From Ananas comosus (Eukaryota; Streptophyta; Magnoliopsida; Poales; Bromeliaceae), in contig NC_033635.1 in the NCBI RefSeq assembly GCF_001540865.1, positions 6,969,327 through 7,033,326 on the forward strand: DNA of 64,000 nt, read 5' to 3'. Position 1 is the first letter of the stretch. Each line of letters begins with the position of its first letter. This document shows, piece after piece, positions 41,981 to 54,056 of the stretch. The notes below the pieces were generated by a model, which was given only the letters and a program-made list of their open reading frames with translations, did no database searches and was not told the DNA's origin. A program made the translations under genes and the position numbers.

Positions 41981-44741
41981 TGTTCTAGGCGTTACCGCAA
42001 TCCCGTATTGAATGATGTTCTACTCAAATTGTTCACACAATTATACGAAGAATGTCTGTAATATATCGAAAATTCGAAAAATAAATATCGAACTTTAGTC
42101 AAATTGACCAAAGTACGAGGACGGTACACTTCGAAAAGTCCGAAGGTGCTAAAATGATCGAAAGTGAGTTGTGGAAGGTTTTCGAGAGCTAAAGAATCAA
42201 ATTCTGCAAAACTGCAGATTTTCAGCTCTCGGGGACCGGTCCCTAAAGGGAGAGACCGGTCCCCGAACACGTATGAAATGAGACAGCCGAAAAATCGGCT
42301 AAGTCCTGGAAGGATAGCTCTCGGGAACCGGTCTCTGCCTGAGAGACCGGTCCCCCAGAGACCGGTCCCATAAGGAGAGACCGGTTGCACTGCGTGCAGC
42401 AGCTCTGGCTGCGCAGGGTGGACGTTCGGGAACCGGTCCCTGCTCGGGGAGACCGGTCTCTGCCTGCGCGGAATGCCCAGTTCGGGCAGTGTATTAAAGT
42501 GAAAGTTGAGGGGTTTATTTGCATTTTGGCAACCCATTGAGCTATGTTAGGGGGGCTGAGGGGTTTTTCTCTCATTTCTCACCCTCTCACACTCTCTTCT
42601 CTCCCTCTCTCTCTCTAGAAGACAAAGGAGAAGAAGAAGAAAGGAAGAAAAGAAGGAAAAGAAGGAGAAGAAAGTGAAGAAGAAGATCAAGGAGCAAAGG
42701 AGCCTCATCTTCTTCCTCTCTAGGGCAAGAAAGGAAAGCTTACAAGGTAAGCTTTGATCTATATTGTAGAAAAACCCTAGAATGAGTTTTGAATAACCTA
42801 GAAATGAGTTTTAAAGGGATATTTGAAGAGTTTTGAAGCTTTCTTTTGCTTCTTTAGAGATCAAGTCCATGGTTGAGCTCAAGGTGAGCTTCAACCCACC
42901 TCTAATGGTGAAATCCAAACTAGGGTTTGGAGTGAGTTAAGAATGGTTCTTATGGACTAATTAGAGTGTAATGAAGCTACTTTTGCTTCTCTTTGAGATC
43001 AAACCCTAGGTTTGATACATGTGTTGGAGCTAGGGCACCAAATTGGGGCTTTTGCTCATGAGGATTGCTAAGTGCAATTGACCCTCTAAAAACCTAATTG
43101 GGGGTATTTCCGACGCGTTGGTGCGCTCGGAATAGCATTTCGAAAAGTGTATGAAAGGTTATGGGCAAAATGGCCTAATAAGGGTTCGTTTTGCCGCAGG
43201 TAAAGAACGAAGCATCTAAAAATCCCAAGGAAAATCATCGGAGCACCTTTGGAAGCCTACGAGGTGGGTGGTGCTTCTCAAACTCATTGAAATTCTCTCT
43301 ATGCCTAATGTGTCATTCTTTGAGCATATGTTATATGCATTGTTGCATGCATTTTAGGGTAAAGTAATGAAAGGAATGTAATGATGCATGATTGTGAGTA
43401 CAACTTGCATAATGTGATGGTTAAGAACCTTATGAAAGTTAAAACCCTATATGTATGCATGAGAGAAAAGTGAGCACCCAAAGTGAGCAAAAGAACAGAG
43501 TGGCACAATGACATAGATCGAGTGGCATTCGATAAAGCTAATGTGAAATGACACTAGAGTTAGTGTGATGTAAAGAATTAAAGTGATGTAAAGAATGATG
43601 AAAATGACGACGAGTAAAGCTAAAGTAAAGTGGGCAATAAGAACAAGAATGCTAGAGTTAGCAAAAGTAAAAGAAATGCAAAGAACAATGATTGCTAGAG
43701 TTAGCAAGAGTAATGAGAATGTAAAGAATGTGATTGCATGAGTTTGCAACATAAAGTGATGTAAAGAACACTAGAGCTAGTGTAAAGTCAAGATTGAACT
43801 TATAATCCTTTGAGTTAAGGATATGATCATACTTGCTATTGAGTTCCGTGCTCGAGGGCGGTCGCTCCCCCTCGGGCGATGCGCTCCGGAGTTATGCATC
43901 CGGGTTGGAGTAGACCCGTAAGGACGGTCCTAGCTGGTGAGTACCTGCGATGATGGACTTAACGTGAGGCAAGTTAATGTGGCGAAACCCCCGGGTTAGC
44001 CTTAATGATTAAAGAGCAAAGAACAAAGAATAAAGAACAAAGAGTAAAGTGAAAAGAACTAAAGAACATGCATAATCTGCATCTATTAATGTTGAGCATA
44101 TTCCTTGCTTTTGTTCAGGCATATTAGCATCATGTTATAGATTGGTTACCATATTTCAGCTTATCCTTTCTATTATGCCTGAGTTAGTCCTAGTGGGAAA
44201 GTCGGTGATGTTGAGGCCGAACCCACTGGGAACTTTGTTGTAGTTCTCACCCCACTATTTCCACAGAGCCGGGACCGAGCGAGCCGGCGAGCGACCGAGG
44301 TAAAGGTATCGCGCCTTAGTCAGAGGCCACCAGAGTTGGGTTACATTTTGTTAGTAGACACCCTTTTATCATCTTTTGTACTTGATGATTAGTGATGTAA
44401 AGAAAAGAATGCAAAGCTTATTTTGAGGTAAATGTGTTGTAAGAAAGAAATGATGAGATTATGTAAGAACAGCAAAGAATCTTAAATGTAAAAGATGGAT
44501 GCAATGTATATGATCTAAAATGAATCATATTACTTGTGAATGTTTAGTTTTCCTTTCTTTCACTGATGGCTATTGCTTACCCTCGCGTAAGCCGTTTGTG
44601 TATGTTTCCGCTAGTGCTTTTCTCTATTGATGAAAATGTACATGTGATGAGCCTTGGGCGGATAGGGGAAACTCTGTCCGTCCGGCGTCTGTTTGACGTG
44701 CTCGGGTCGGGCCAAGTTGGCAGCGGTCCCGGGGCGTGACA
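41981..44741 (+). mobile_element. LTR (plus) nested in the minus solo LTR
   Basis: Begins about TGTTCTAGGCGTTACC and ends GGTCCCGGGGCGTGACA (2761 bp). It has the ACCGGT array (42232-42455), a GA-rich leader (42600-42700), a hairpin block (44191-44255, short stem GAACT/AGTTC) and GAGCCTTGGGCGGATAGGGG. The flanks give only a poor target-site match (ATGTT versus ATGTC), so the left end may be a few bases off. Confidence 0.75.
42232..42455 (+). promoter_or_regulatory. ACCGGT palindrome array
   Basis: Eight ACCGGT cores. Measured start-to-start spacings are 20, then 19, 15 and 19 within a cluster, then 20 in the last pair. Confidence 0.85.
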
Positions 44742-46278
44742 ATGTCAATACATGTTAACCAAGCAAGCAGTTATATAATCCAGGCAATTTCATAACCCTT
44801 CCTCTGCCATATAGATGTTCCCTTATGTATGAACTAATATGCATTTGATGCATGTTTCAGTTTACTCAAATATCCATATCTACAAGTGAACATGCCACTA
44901 TTCCAATTCATAATGTCAAAGAAGATATAGAGGGAATTCACCCATTTCGGGAAGGTCCAACCCACCAGTTAATCGACGACTTTCGTTAATTCTGCAACCG
45001 AGAGCAATCCAAATTCTCCAAGTTCCCTAATACACATTCTAAAATCAGCTTGAAGTTGAATTCAAACTTTCACATATAACCCTCATGTAAGCATCGAATT
45101 TGGGCGAGAATCTTACCTAACATGTATCTAAGCTCAATTCCCCTCTTTAGTTCAGTTTAGAACATCAAAACCAGTCTCCGCAAGCTCCCAAAGCTTAGCC
45201 AAAAAGGTCTCATACCCTGCTGAAATTCTGTTGTGAACAATATCAAAACTGCATTAATATCACTACCTACACATCCAACTCGAAAGGAGTTAGGTTACTC
45301 ACCTTGTACAGCTTTAGCTGAAGTTAAAGCACACTAAACCAGTCCAGCTGATCTCAAAGGAGCAAGAAACAAGCTCAATTCACTACTATAGTATCAATTG
45401 GAAAGAAAAATTTAGTTAATCATCTTGTATAGCTCCAATTCAAGTGGAAGCATCTCAAATCCACTCTAGCAGGTTCTTATAACTCTTCCAAGAGAGTTTC
45501 CTAACCCTGCTGTGAGCCAATCTCAAAAATACCACTAATACCACTAATACCACTATTTCTTACCTCAAACAAGAGAATAATGGCTTTACTCACCATCCAA
45601 AGCTTTAAGGTCAGTCAAACCTGAACCAGGGTTGAAGTTAGCACTACAAAGACTCTCCTTCTCCTCTTTCGCAGCTCCCTCATAACCTCCAATCTCAGCT
45701 AACAAGAAGAGGGAGAAGAGAAAAGGCTAATTCCATTAGCTTCTACTTCAAATAGAGAGAGAACTCTTAGAGAGAGAAAGAGAGAAGCCCTTACCCTGTT
45801 CTTAGAGCTCCAGCACACTCTAAGCTGCTGTAGGGATCGATCTGGGTACTAAAAGGATAAGCTCAAAGGTGATATGACCAAAACAGCCTCAATCCACGCA
45901 GCTGCTATGATGTGTACCGGTACACAGGCAATGTTGTACCGGCACACTATGTAAATTTCTGCAATTTCGAATTCCAATGCACTTTCGATCTTTTGACGGT
46001 TCGATCACTCTGTTAACTTGTCAAAAACCTTTCCACCACTCTCTAAAAGGTGTGGGTTAGCTCTCATTACCAACCCTACTCATCAAACCTCATAATTGAC
46101 CAACTTCGGAATACTACATTTGAGTAGTACCTTTGCAATGCACTTTTCCATTTCCAGTTATCTACTTGCTTCAGTAATTTGCTGAAACTTCTCGACAATC
46201 TTTCACAAGTTGTAGAATAGTTCCAATTTCTATTCCAACACTCGAACTTCACAATTTGTCAAAGTTCATAGTACTACA
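44742..46278 (-). mobile_element. Solo LTR (minus), right part
   Basis: Continues the LTR begun at 40380 and ends at ..GTACTACA, the minus-strand TGTAGTAC head, next to TGCAT. It contains a GA/CT-rich leader (45650-45790) and two palindrome cores 22 bp apart (45912-45947). Confidence 0.78.
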
Positions 46279-46283
46279 TGCAT

Positions 46284-46447
46284 TTTATAGCATGTTGCCA
46301 AATTATTGTTTAATCAAGGTTCTAAAATTTGTTAGCTAGTTGGGTCTTACACTATCAGACATTATTATGTGTTATGTATAATGATATTATAATGAAATTG
46401 CTATGCTCCTATTCTATCGTAATTTTATACATTGGCTCATGTTGTTC
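46284..46447. other. Short non-LTR sequence
   Basis: AT-rich sequence resuming after the solo LTR; nothing recognised. Confidence 0.35.
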
Positions 46448-46496
46448 AGCCACGCCCCCGCCCCGAAACCCCTACCAATTTGGCACGGTTCGAACG
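46448..46496 (-). mobile_element. LTR 3'-end scrap (minus)
   Basis: CCACGCCCCCGCCCCGAAAC and CAATTTGGCACGGTTCG match the left end of the LTR at 52139, indicating a 49-bp remnant. Confidence 0.6.
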
Positions 46497-47060
46497 TGTA
46501 AGGTACTGGACTTCTAAAATCATGAAGTTACGGTGTACATTTGGTTGGAAAGCCATTTGAATGGTTCCGATGAAGTTCGGTGAAGTTCGGAAGCATTCGG
46601 GCATTTCGGTGCGCGTAGGTGCGGAAAAGGACCCGAAAGGCTATGTTGCGCCGTGAACTAAATCCGGCATTAGCGTGGATGAAAAGATAATGAAAACACG
46701 CTTAAAAACGTATTTGGAGAGTTTCGATTTGATTTGAAAAGAATCGGAGGTCAAACGAGCGAAAACGGAGCAAAAACGGACGAAGGCTGAAATTTGGCTA
46801 AGTCTGGGCTGGAGGTCCCTCGCGGACCGGTCCCAGGTTGAGAGACCGGTCTCTAAGGGACCGGTCCCTCATGCAAAGACTGGTCCCCGAACCCCGAAAA
46901 TGCCCAGTTTGGGCTATTGCGAGAAATGCATTGTTGAGGATTTTTTATGCAATTTTGCACTCATGTGAGTGTATAGAAGAGAGAAATGGGTCTTTTCTCT
47001 CTTCCCTCTCATCCTTGCAACCCTAAACTCTCCCTCTCTCTCTCTAGAAAGAAAAAAAAG
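46497..47060 (+). mobile_element. LTR head fragment with ACCGGT array
   Basis: Starts TGTAAGGTACTGGACTTCT (compare 13622) and holds four cores (46823-46891), then breaks in its CT-rich leader at 47060. Confidence 0.72.
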
Positions 47061-47610
47061 TGTCACGCCCCGGGACCCAGCAGAAGCCCGTCGGGCACGT
47101 GCCCAGACCCGCCATATGTCTAAAACATCTAAGGCATCTAAAACAAAACGACAATAATGCAGTAGAACGAGGAAGTCTAAAGATATCAGAGCAAAATATA
47201 ACTAGGTTCTACAATAAGGAGCAAACATGAAACAGAAAATCCACTAAGTAAAAGTATAAGATAATACAATAAAAAAAAAATCCCATAACAAGTGCTAAAC
47301 CGAATACATGGGTGGTCTCTCTATACATGGTACCAAAACTCTCCCTCTCACAAAACCAAAAAGATGAGAGTGACCACCTAGGAGTAATAGCAAGCTCCGC
47401 TATCTAGCTATGCGACCCCCTTGCCGCGATCCCGTGCCTCCGCCGGTGCCAAAGGCTCTGGAATAAAACTATAAAACAAAGGGCGTGAGAACTATTAAAT
47501 AATAGTTCCCAGTAGACAATTACTGACTTCAGTTAGGTGCTCCACTAGGCCCAAACGAAATAGGTAAGTACCGGTAAATAAACGAAAGCGATAAGTACAA
47601 CTTACGAAGA
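47061..47610 (-). mobile_element. LTR fragment (minus)
   Basis: Begins TGTCACGCCCCGGGACCC and matches the reverse complement of the distal part of the LTR at 35043-37597, including its hairpin block (GAACTATTA/TAATAGTTC). It stops at about 47610. Confidence 0.72.
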
Positions 47611-48522
47611 GTTTAATTGAGGCATCGAGTTGAGACTAAGGGAATGACCTTAGTGGATTGAGGGTGTTACTGAGCTTTGGTCCATGACCATATTTATAGT
47701 AGAGGATTTGAGAGTACTACCCGAGCGGTGAAAGTGAGATTGATGTGGAGTCATTGTGGTACAATGCTGATTGAGGAATTAAGTAATCACCTTTGGTGAG
47801 CAAATTTGGATGATTAGTCGGTTTCCGTTGCTATCGGAAGGATTGATGCCGTGGATGTTGATTGTAGAGGCGTTCGGGCCAAGCAATTTGGAATGGTAGC
47901 TATGTGGAGATTACACCATACTTAATTATGGAATAGAGTGGCACCCAGTTGTGCAATCTCGTGACGGGATTTGATTTTGAGTTGTAAGATCATCGTTCGG
48001 ATTAAGTCGACGATTGAATGTTGCATCGCCTCTCTTTGGTGATTGATACCATGTGAGTACTCCGGTGAAGTTTTGATGGATTGGGTGACGGGTGTAACCC
48101 CCGGATTCTTGCTATGGACAGCGTCGTTGAATCTGCCTCAGAAGGATATATGATGGAATTCTATATATAAGAGTAAAGCGTACTCAACCTGGATAAGGAA
48201 GTGAGAGCTGGAATTTAGCTTTTGGGAGCACTTGGTTTTGTGAGGACCAACTGATGGGCTTGTTGACAAGTGCGGATTTGAGATGGAACTTTCCGATGAA
48301 GACTTGAGTTCGAGGAGCTTTTGTGGGTTTGGCTTGCGATATGCCAAATTCTTGGAGTCGCGGGATTTTGTTGTGTTGTGCCTTGGAGCAATCCGACATG
48401 CTTGAGACCTTCGTGGTCTGGTTGGTACGCTGTTGGAGCGTCCCTTCCATCCTCTTCGGATGAGTCTGTTCCGTGGTTGACTGGCAGTTTTGCGGACGAA
48501 ACTCCTTTTTAGGAGGGGAGAA
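47611..48522 (+). mobile_element. Non-coding 3' internal region of an LTR element, with PPT
   Basis: No coding frame is seen. It ends in a polypurine tract AGGAGGGGAGAA (48511-48522) joined to an LTR start, and in a GACGAAACTCCTTTTTAGG block resembling the PPT-side sequence of the element at 57070. It is therefore the tail of a pol-less or truncated element. Confidence 0.6.
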
Positions 48523-50935
48523 TGTAACACACTGGACTTTTGCAAATTGCAAGGTTCGAGTGTTTGATTTGTGTTTCGAGCTTTTTCACATTTTCTGGAG
48601 GGTCGTAGACAGTGTTCCGACCTATGGCTCGCATCCCAAGAATTGAGGTTTAAAACTTTGCACTAAAACCCAAAAAGATGGATTTTTGGTCTACTCTTGG
48701 GTTTGCCTCAGCAAGGCTGTATACCGATACAAGTTGATGGTTGTACCGGAACAACAGGTTGTATCGGTACAGGTTGATGGCTGTACCGGTACAGAGGGGT
48801 GTTACCTGCCAACCCGAGGCTTAGGTTTGTGCGCACAGTGTTTTGTACCGGTACACTTTTCCGTGTACCGGTACACAGTGCAGAATGCAGTGTGATTGGG
48901 TTTGAGGGGTGTTTTTGGGATTGTAGCAAATCTACAAATAACCCCACGCCCTTGGCTGTGCTCCCTGAGCTTGGACACAGCAGCGATCAAAGTAGAGAGC
49001 CCTCCACTTCTTCTCCTTTGATTTCCTTACCTTTTTGCTTGGGTTTCTAGAGATTAAACTTCTTCTTTTGCTTCTTTTATACTATTGGTGGCATTTCCAC
49101 CATGGGAGAATGCTTGAAGCTTGGAGTTGAGCTTGTTGGAGGAGAGATCTTCAACCCTAGTGTAATTTGAGCCTTGTTTGAAGCTTCTCTTGAGGTTGGT
49201 AATATGATTCTACTTCTAGATTCATGTTTTGATGGTTTCTTTGAGATGAAACCCTAGATTGAGGAATTAGGGTTTGATTTGGGGATTTTTAATTTAGGGC
49301 TTTTGGAGCTCAATTGTTTGGATTAGAACCTTACCCTAGGTTGGATTGAAAGGGTTTTAGCTTCCATTTGGAGCTTGGGAAGGTTTTGCTACACTATAGG
49401 TGAGTTTTGGCCCTTTTGTTGAGTTGGTTAATGTTTAACCATTGGATTGTTCGTAACGTTCGTTTAACTCTCCTTTTATTACCTTTAGGGTGCTAGGAGG
49501 ATAGTGGGCAACTTCATTTGGCGAAACGAAAGAGTTCGAAGTGTTTCCGGTGGGTTTGATCTCACCGAAATGGGTGAACTCCCCCTAAAACCCCTCTTTG
49601 GTTTTAAGATCCAATTAAATGCTTTTTCATGCTCAAAATGACATGCTATAATTTATGAGAACACATTACATATATGTTATGTAAAGTTAATTTGATGCTT
49701 TATGAAGTAGAGGCTCTTATGTGAACCTGCGCATGAATTAGCTAGTTGGTGAATTCTCTTTTATGCAACCTTAGAAGGCATGTTAGAGCATGATTGACGG
49801 TGTGACCCTTGGGGGATCTCGACTTATGGGTTTAGTAAAGTGATCATCTTACATGTTAAACAAGATACTTGTGTAGACAAGGAAATAGGGCTTTGTGACC
49901 TAGTAATTAACAAGGTGTTGACCTTGAAGATTATAGCATATCTATATGACTTGGATATGTGCATGAATGAGACTTAGCAAATATTTGCATGATATACCAC
50001 ACTTGTTGTAGACAAGTAGTTGTGACAGGGTGACATAGTACATGTAAGATCCATAAGAAACCAAGTTGGAACATTCATTCTAGTTGAATATATGCATGTG
50101 GCATTATTGAATGAAAGCACTCGCATGATTGTTATTACTTTATAAGGTGGAGGCATGGGTAGAAAGATAAATGTGCATGGCTTGCATCATGAGCATTGTA
50201 AATAATTTGTGGTAACTATGCATACACCATAAGAAAGTGACTTCCTTAGCTATAGTGTAATAGACTAAGTGTGAACTCTTATTGAGACTTGGGCAATAGT
50301 GAACTATCCTAAATAGGATAATGGCAAGGGTTGTGTGTATTTGAACTAGTGACTGTTACTTGACATAATAAATATGAACGTCATGTAGTTGGGTTAGTAA
50401 ATGACAACCTAGACACTTGATACTATATTGAGACCTTTGGGGTTGTGCTACATATTCCATACTTTAGGCATGATGACCGAGAGCTGGATACTATTGATCA
50501 TGCTTGCTTGCTATTGTGCTCATTCGCACATGCTTGTGAGGTTCGCTCCCCACAAGCCGGCACTCTGGAGATAGCCTACGGGACACAAGCTCGCCCGTGC
50601 GGGATTGGGTGCCAAAATGGGATGCCGTGGGGGAGGCTCATTCCTAGAATGGGGATGTTGACTACAACATTGCCATTTTTGGCACGGCACAAGCCAGACT
50701 ACATACGTGTAGATCCATGACGAGAATTGAACTATGATACCAAAAGTATAATGAGAAAACTACTACTAGAAAGTGCATCTTAGTTGGATTTGTAGATATG
50801 CATGATGGTGCATAATGTGAACTTATGTTAATCATTCTTAGCATTGACATTCTAGTGGTAGTATATTACACCTTTGTTGATTGGCATATTATATGGTTAG
50901 AGCATTGTATGGTTTGAATCCATCTCTAATTCCTT
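48523..50935 (+). mobile_element. 3' LTR, distal end missing
   Basis: Starts TGTAACACACTGGAC, same head as 24347 and 35043. It holds palindrome cores at 48717-48876 and the GTGAGG..GCTCCCCACAAGCCGGCAC block (near 50535), then breaks at about 50935 before the hairpin block. Confidence 0.75.
48717..48876 (+). promoter_or_regulatory. TGTACCGGTACA array (diverged)
   Basis: Six cores: four in a first cluster with spacing 22, 18 and 22 (variants ACCGAT, ACCGGA, ATCGGT and one perfect), then a perfect pair 20 bp apart at 48845-48876. Confidence 0.8.
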
Positions 50936-51088
50936 TTTGAGAAGTACCAAAATCAACCCAATAAATTAGATTCCGCAATGATCCAAGTCCACGTTAAACG
51001 TTTTCTAAGTCCCTAAGGTCTCCAATCCTAAGGTCCCTAAGTCCATTCTAGACTTTTGCTTTCATCACGTCTCTGATACCATTATATC
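50936..51088 (-). mobile_element. Leader and primer site of a truncated minus element
   Basis: CTCTGATACCA (51071-51081) is the minus-strand TGGTATCAGAG primer site directly beside the LTR end at 51089. The remaining internal region is lost at about 50936. Confidence 0.75.
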
Positions 51089-51805
51089 TGTCACGCCCCG
51101 CTCCCCGCCAATTTGGTAGGATTCGGGCCACGTCAACAGACGCCGAACGGACGCATCTCCCCTGTCCGCCCAAGGCTCTAGCAATAAGTATAATTAGGCA
51201 ATGAAGCAGAGAGATTTGCAATTATATAAGGCTTGCATGAGGGCAAGCAACAACATGAATGAAAGCTCTAAACTACACAAGTATCCACATACAAATATTT
51301 GATTTCATTTTAACCAAATACAAGTAAACTATAACTATTACATTCATTTTTCTTTCATTCATACATTCTTTTACATCTTAATCATTCACTCAAAATACAT
51401 GATTGTTTACAACTTTACAATTTTAAATCAACAAAAGAAAGTTGATACATGAACAAAATGGTAATGACTAAAATGCAAGTACTCCGGTGGCCACTAGCTA
51501 TGGCACAAGACCCTTGCGTCGATCCTCCGCCGCCCCGCTCGCACACGGATTTGTAGGGTTAGTGGTGTGAGAACTAGAACGAAGTTCCCAGTGGGTTTGG
51601 CAACCGACCCCGCCGACTTTCCATTTTTTTCTTTTTTACCTTGCCTTTTACCCAATTCAACCGGTTAACATTTGTTAACCAAACAACTCACGACTATAAA
51701 TCCTGTCTACCGGGGGAGGCTCCAAGCACTACCAACCGAGGAACCAATGACGGGGCACTCTCCCCGTGGTGTCTACACTTCGGAGTACACCGCTTGAGGA
51801 GGAGC
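51089..51805 (-). mobile_element. LTR fragment (minus)
   Basis: TGTCACGCCCCGCTCCCC start, CGCCGAACGGACGCATC, and the hairpin block (51555-51620: GAACT..AGTTC next to CCCACT/AGTGGG-type bases). It breaks at the next LTR. Confidence 0.7.
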
Positions 51806-52138
51806 TGTCATGACCCGCGACCACCCGCTTATTTGGCCGAGGTCGCGGCGCCGCCGACAGACCGCCGAACGGACAGAGTCTCCCCTGTATGTCCTAGGCG
51901 TCGCAATCAAAACAAGTACAAGAAGTTCCAACCAGGAACATTATTCAAGCAAGATTGCATAAGGAAGGTATCAAACAACATAACACATCCTATGTTATTA
52001 CAAGCATTTCCATTAGATTCATTTTTACATCACATTAGCATTATTACATTACATTTTCTTCCAAATACAATTAATGATCGCAACATTATTACAAGTTTGC
52101 TCTTTTTTTTTCTTTTCCCTCTACCCATAGGCTATGCC
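51806..52138 (-). mobile_element. LTR 3'-end fragment (minus)
   Basis: TGTCATGACCCGCGACC start followed by CGCCGAACGGACAGAGTC; 333 bp, cut by the LTR at 52139. Confidence 0.65.
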
Positions 52139-54056
52139 TGTCATGCCCCGCCCCGAAACCACTACCAAGTTGGCACGGTTCGGCCGCGGCGGTGGGCCGC
52201 CGAACGGACAGCACATCCCCTGTCCGCCTAAGGCTCAACAACAGGAATGTGTACAAGAATTTACCCAGGAAATTAAATTCTAAATATACACATTCACAAG
52301 GGCACAAACAGTGCCAACAATACAAAGAGCAAGCAATCCACAAGATAAAACAAGTGAAATAAAGAGAGTACTTTACTAACTATTACAATAGTTCCATCAT
52401 TTTCATTTACATCATTTTCTTTAAATGAATACATTTTTCATCTCCAAAATACATAGCTCTCCAAGTCCTCACCTACAATGAATCTCTCTCAATACATAGG
52501 TGTGCTAATGCAAAAAGGAAAGCTGCTACACTACCACGGTCTCACTGATCGGGCGCGATGCCCTTGCCGCGGTCGTCCCTGGGCAGTCCTGTACCTACCA
52601 CTGGAATTAGAGTGGGGTGAGAACTATCTTCCATAGTTCCCAGTGGGCTCGGCCGCCGACTCTGCCGATCTCCCCAATAGGTCCAAGTGGGCACAAGTAA
52701 CAACAGATAGATAGATAGATATGTATCTGAAAACTGTAAATGCGATAGTAGGAAAACTATGCTACTATGCCCATAATCATGAATATGAATGTATGCATCA
52801 TATAATAAAGGTTTGCTACCATGCTAACGAATTCGATCCATGTTCGAATAGCAATGTTCAATGACATTATTAAACCTTTAACTTTCCATTTACCCAATCT
52901 GTGGAGAGGCCCTAGGGCTCGCCTATAACTCACCCTTCAATCCCAAAGTGGGGAGGGAGCTCTAAGTGCACCCAAGCCCGGGACCATCTGCGGACCTCAA
53001 TGTGGTCCGGACCTCCAAGTAGTCCTAGTCGCGCGACACTCCGGAGTACTCGACGATAATCCCCTCCATGTGGGGATTGGATGGCTATACCATCCCAAAC
53101 GCAGACTGAGCTAGATCTATCCTCTCTAAGTGAGGATGCCCTACCTCTAGGGTCAACAACTCAATCAAGTCCTCTCCAAGTGAGGATGATATATCACTAG
53201 GGTCCACAACCCAATCAAATCCTCTCCAAGTGAGGATGCCCTACAACTAGGGTCAACATCTCTCGCGGTATCATTTGTTCCCGATATTCATGCAATGCTA
53301 TTTAGCTTTTCTAAATTCATTGTTCACAAGGCATTTTCTAAGGGATTCGCCTATCCCTAGGTCCATCGACCTCTAGTGTCATTTACACTACATTAATGCC
53401 ACTCGTCATCAATTAACATTTGGATGCCACTCGTTTGTTCTTTAACAATAACACTACTTTCTAGGTCATCAACACCCCCATCGGGTTCATCTCTATCTTT
53501 AGCATCATAGGATCAACGTTCCGATCCAATCCTCACCTATCTAAGTTACCAAGCGTTCCAAGTACACTAGGTTATCATTTAGAAAGCATAAGAAATGGTG
53601 CTACTATGCAATCCTACAATGCAACATGAAGAGATGAGATTAAATGCAATCTAAGACATAGAAAGGAGTTCGAAAGCTTCGGGATGGCACCCCCCACCTT
53701 TTATCTATGTAGAGGATTTAGAAACGCTCCTCGGCGAACCTTACGACGAGGTCTCGGCCTTCTTGGTCCAAAGCAAGGCTAAATCGGCCGTATTTCGCCG
53801 ATAGCTCCCAATCCACTAGCCGAATCGTGAAATCGACTTCGCCCCCGCATTTTGTGACCTAACAGTAGGGTTTCCAAGGCTTCAAAGGAGATCAATCTCA
53901 TACTTTCACAAAAAATCCCATTTTGGAGCCCTAGGTTTGCACCTATAGCAAACCACTCAATAAATCCCTAGATTCTTGGGATTGATCTATTTAGAAGCAT
54001 GCTTAGGGTCCAATTGACCCATTCCAAAGCATAAAAACCCAAAAATCCTAAGTTAT
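52139..54056 (-). mobile_element. LTR fragment (minus), sister of 28536-31216
   Basis: TGTCATGCCCCGCCCCG start. Nearly colinear with the reverse complement of 29300-31216, including hairpin, minisatellite and GATGCCACTCG words. The proximal LTR half is absent because the next element starts at 54057. Confidence 0.85.

Noticed and set aside
43447..43752. Hydrophobic 101-codon minus frame
   Set aside because: Arises from AAAGTAATG/AAGAATG-rich LTR sequence; looks membrane-like only by composition.
41981..44741. Perfect target duplication for the nested plus LTR
   Set aside because: Best candidates ATGTT/ATGTC differ by one base and need a shifted LTR start; not claimed.
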